From Phycisphaerae bacterium (lineage in GTDB: Bacteria > Planctomycetota > Phycisphaerae > UBA1845 > Fen-1342): 5,973 nucleotides of DNA. Shown here piece after piece: positions 5,779 to 5,973 of this stretch. Both the position numbers and the translations under genes were made by a program. A model generated the notes under the pieces. That model did no database searches. It saw only the letters and a program-made list of their open reading frames with translations, and was not told the origin of the DNA. Each line of letters opens with the position of its first letter. The stretch's first letter is position 1. Where the stretch lies: assembly GCA_022842805.1 (NCBI GenBank), contig JALHOX010000286.1, positions 1-5,973 on the forward strand, written 5' to 3'.

Positions 5779-5806
5779 TTGACGGGCCGTTTTGGCCAGC
5801 TATCAT
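5779..5806 (+). promoter_or_regulatory. Strong sigma70-type promoter candidate directed to the right edge
   Basis: TTGACG (5779-5784) and TATCAT (5801-5806) are each 5 of 6 to consensus and 16 nt apart. The spacer contains GGCC-GTTTT-GGCC (5785-5797), an inverted repeat between the two boxes where a repressor could act. Transcription would start near 5813 and leave a leader of about 110 nt before the ATG at 5922. Confidence 0.5.
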
Positions 5807-5921
5807 CGACTTAAAGGACGTCGCCCGAGCAGCGTTCGGAGCCTCACGGAGGGCGCAATTCGATCAAAGGGTAGCACTTCTCACTCGGGGATCGCTCTGA
5901 TCATATGCACGAGGAAGACAC

Positions 5922-5973
5922 ATGCCAGCATTGCGATCAAAGCGAACCAATCGCGCCGTAAGTGCCGTTGCTA
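5922..5973 (+). CDS. Start of an unidentified gene, truncated by the window edge
   Basis: An ATG at 5922 is preceded by GAGGA (5911-5915) with 6 nt spacing, and the frame stays open for 17 codons to the end of the window. The visible residues, MPALRSKRTNRAVSAVA, are basic and then small/hydrophobic. That could be the beginning of a DNA-binding protein or an N-terminal targeting segment; too little is visible to tell. A good plus-strand promoter lies about 110 nt upstream. Confidence 0.4.
   Translation, partial: MPALRSKRTNRAVSAVA

Larger units (their letters stand above)
5474..5921. other. Non-coding region between the small membrane protein and the right-edge gene
   Basis: No gene is supported in these 448 bp. 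Open frames on both strands are Arg/Ser-rich and lack ribosome binding sites. The region holds the GTGACAAT direct repeat, a row of four hairpins between 5550 and 5664, a short direct repeat CAACTCGCG (5644-5652 and 5654-5662) and a good plus-strand promoter at 5779-5806. I could not find a convincing promoter for the minus-strand gene ending at 5255. Confidence 0.5.

Noticed and set aside
5560..5814. 84-codon plus-strand frame in the right-hand non-coding region
   Set aside because: No ribosome binding site, low-complexity Arg/Ser/Leu composition, and it overlaps the hairpins and the strong promoter.
5905..5961. 18-codon peptide with a CxxC motif (MHEEDTCQHCDQSEPIAP)
   Set aside because: It has no clear Shine-Dalgarno and overlaps the better-supported gene start at 5922 in a different frame. 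A leader-peptide role cannot be excluded but is not supported.
1..5973. CRISPR array, tRNA, rRNA or insertion-sequence termini
   Set aside because: No regularly spaced repeats of 24-40 bp, no cloverleaf-like sequence and no transposase or terminal inverted repeats were seen on either strand.

Overview
The window is GC-rich accessory DNA (roughly 60-65% G+C by eye) from a Gram-negative-type bacterium. Gene style fits Planctomycetota or another GC-rich soil or water lineage: an overlapping PF09720-type antitoxin with a RelE/ParE toxin, an ArdC-type antirestriction protein and a compact MobF relaxase. The taxonomic guess is inference and low confidence.

Layout, left to right. Positions 1-213 hold no supported gene. 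A two-gene toxin-antitoxin operon lies on the minus strand: toxin 214-528, antitoxin 513-740, with a good sigma70-type promoter at 763-791. An intrinsic terminator (837-866) then closes the minus-strand gene ardC (881-1690). A 510-bp divergent intergenic region (1691-2200) follows. Its ardC side carries a nested inverted repeat whose arm contains the ardC Shine-Dalgarno sequence. Its relaxase side carries two consecutive inverted repeats ending in GCGTATT, which resembles the nic region of IncW plasmid R388. The plus strand then encodes an 881-residue TrwC/TraI-like relaxase-helicase (2201-4846). It overlaps by 11 nt a 136-residue protein of unknown function (4836-5246). A small membrane-anchored protein converges from the minus strand (5255-5473). 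The last 500 bp are mostly non-coding: a paired direct repeat, a row of four small hairpins, a strong promoter candidate (5779-5806) and a probable gene start at 5922 that runs off the window.

Together this reads as the DNA-processing and establishment module of a mobilizable or conjugative element. The relaxase would nick at the putative oriT just upstream of its own gene and unwind and pilot the strand. ArdC would protect the incoming strand from host restriction. The toxin-antitoxin pair would stabilise the element. No coupling protein, type IV secretion gene, replication gene or integrase is visible. The most interesting signals are the putative oriT, the potential RNA switch over the ardC ribosome binding site, and the unknown gene translationally coupled to the relaxase.
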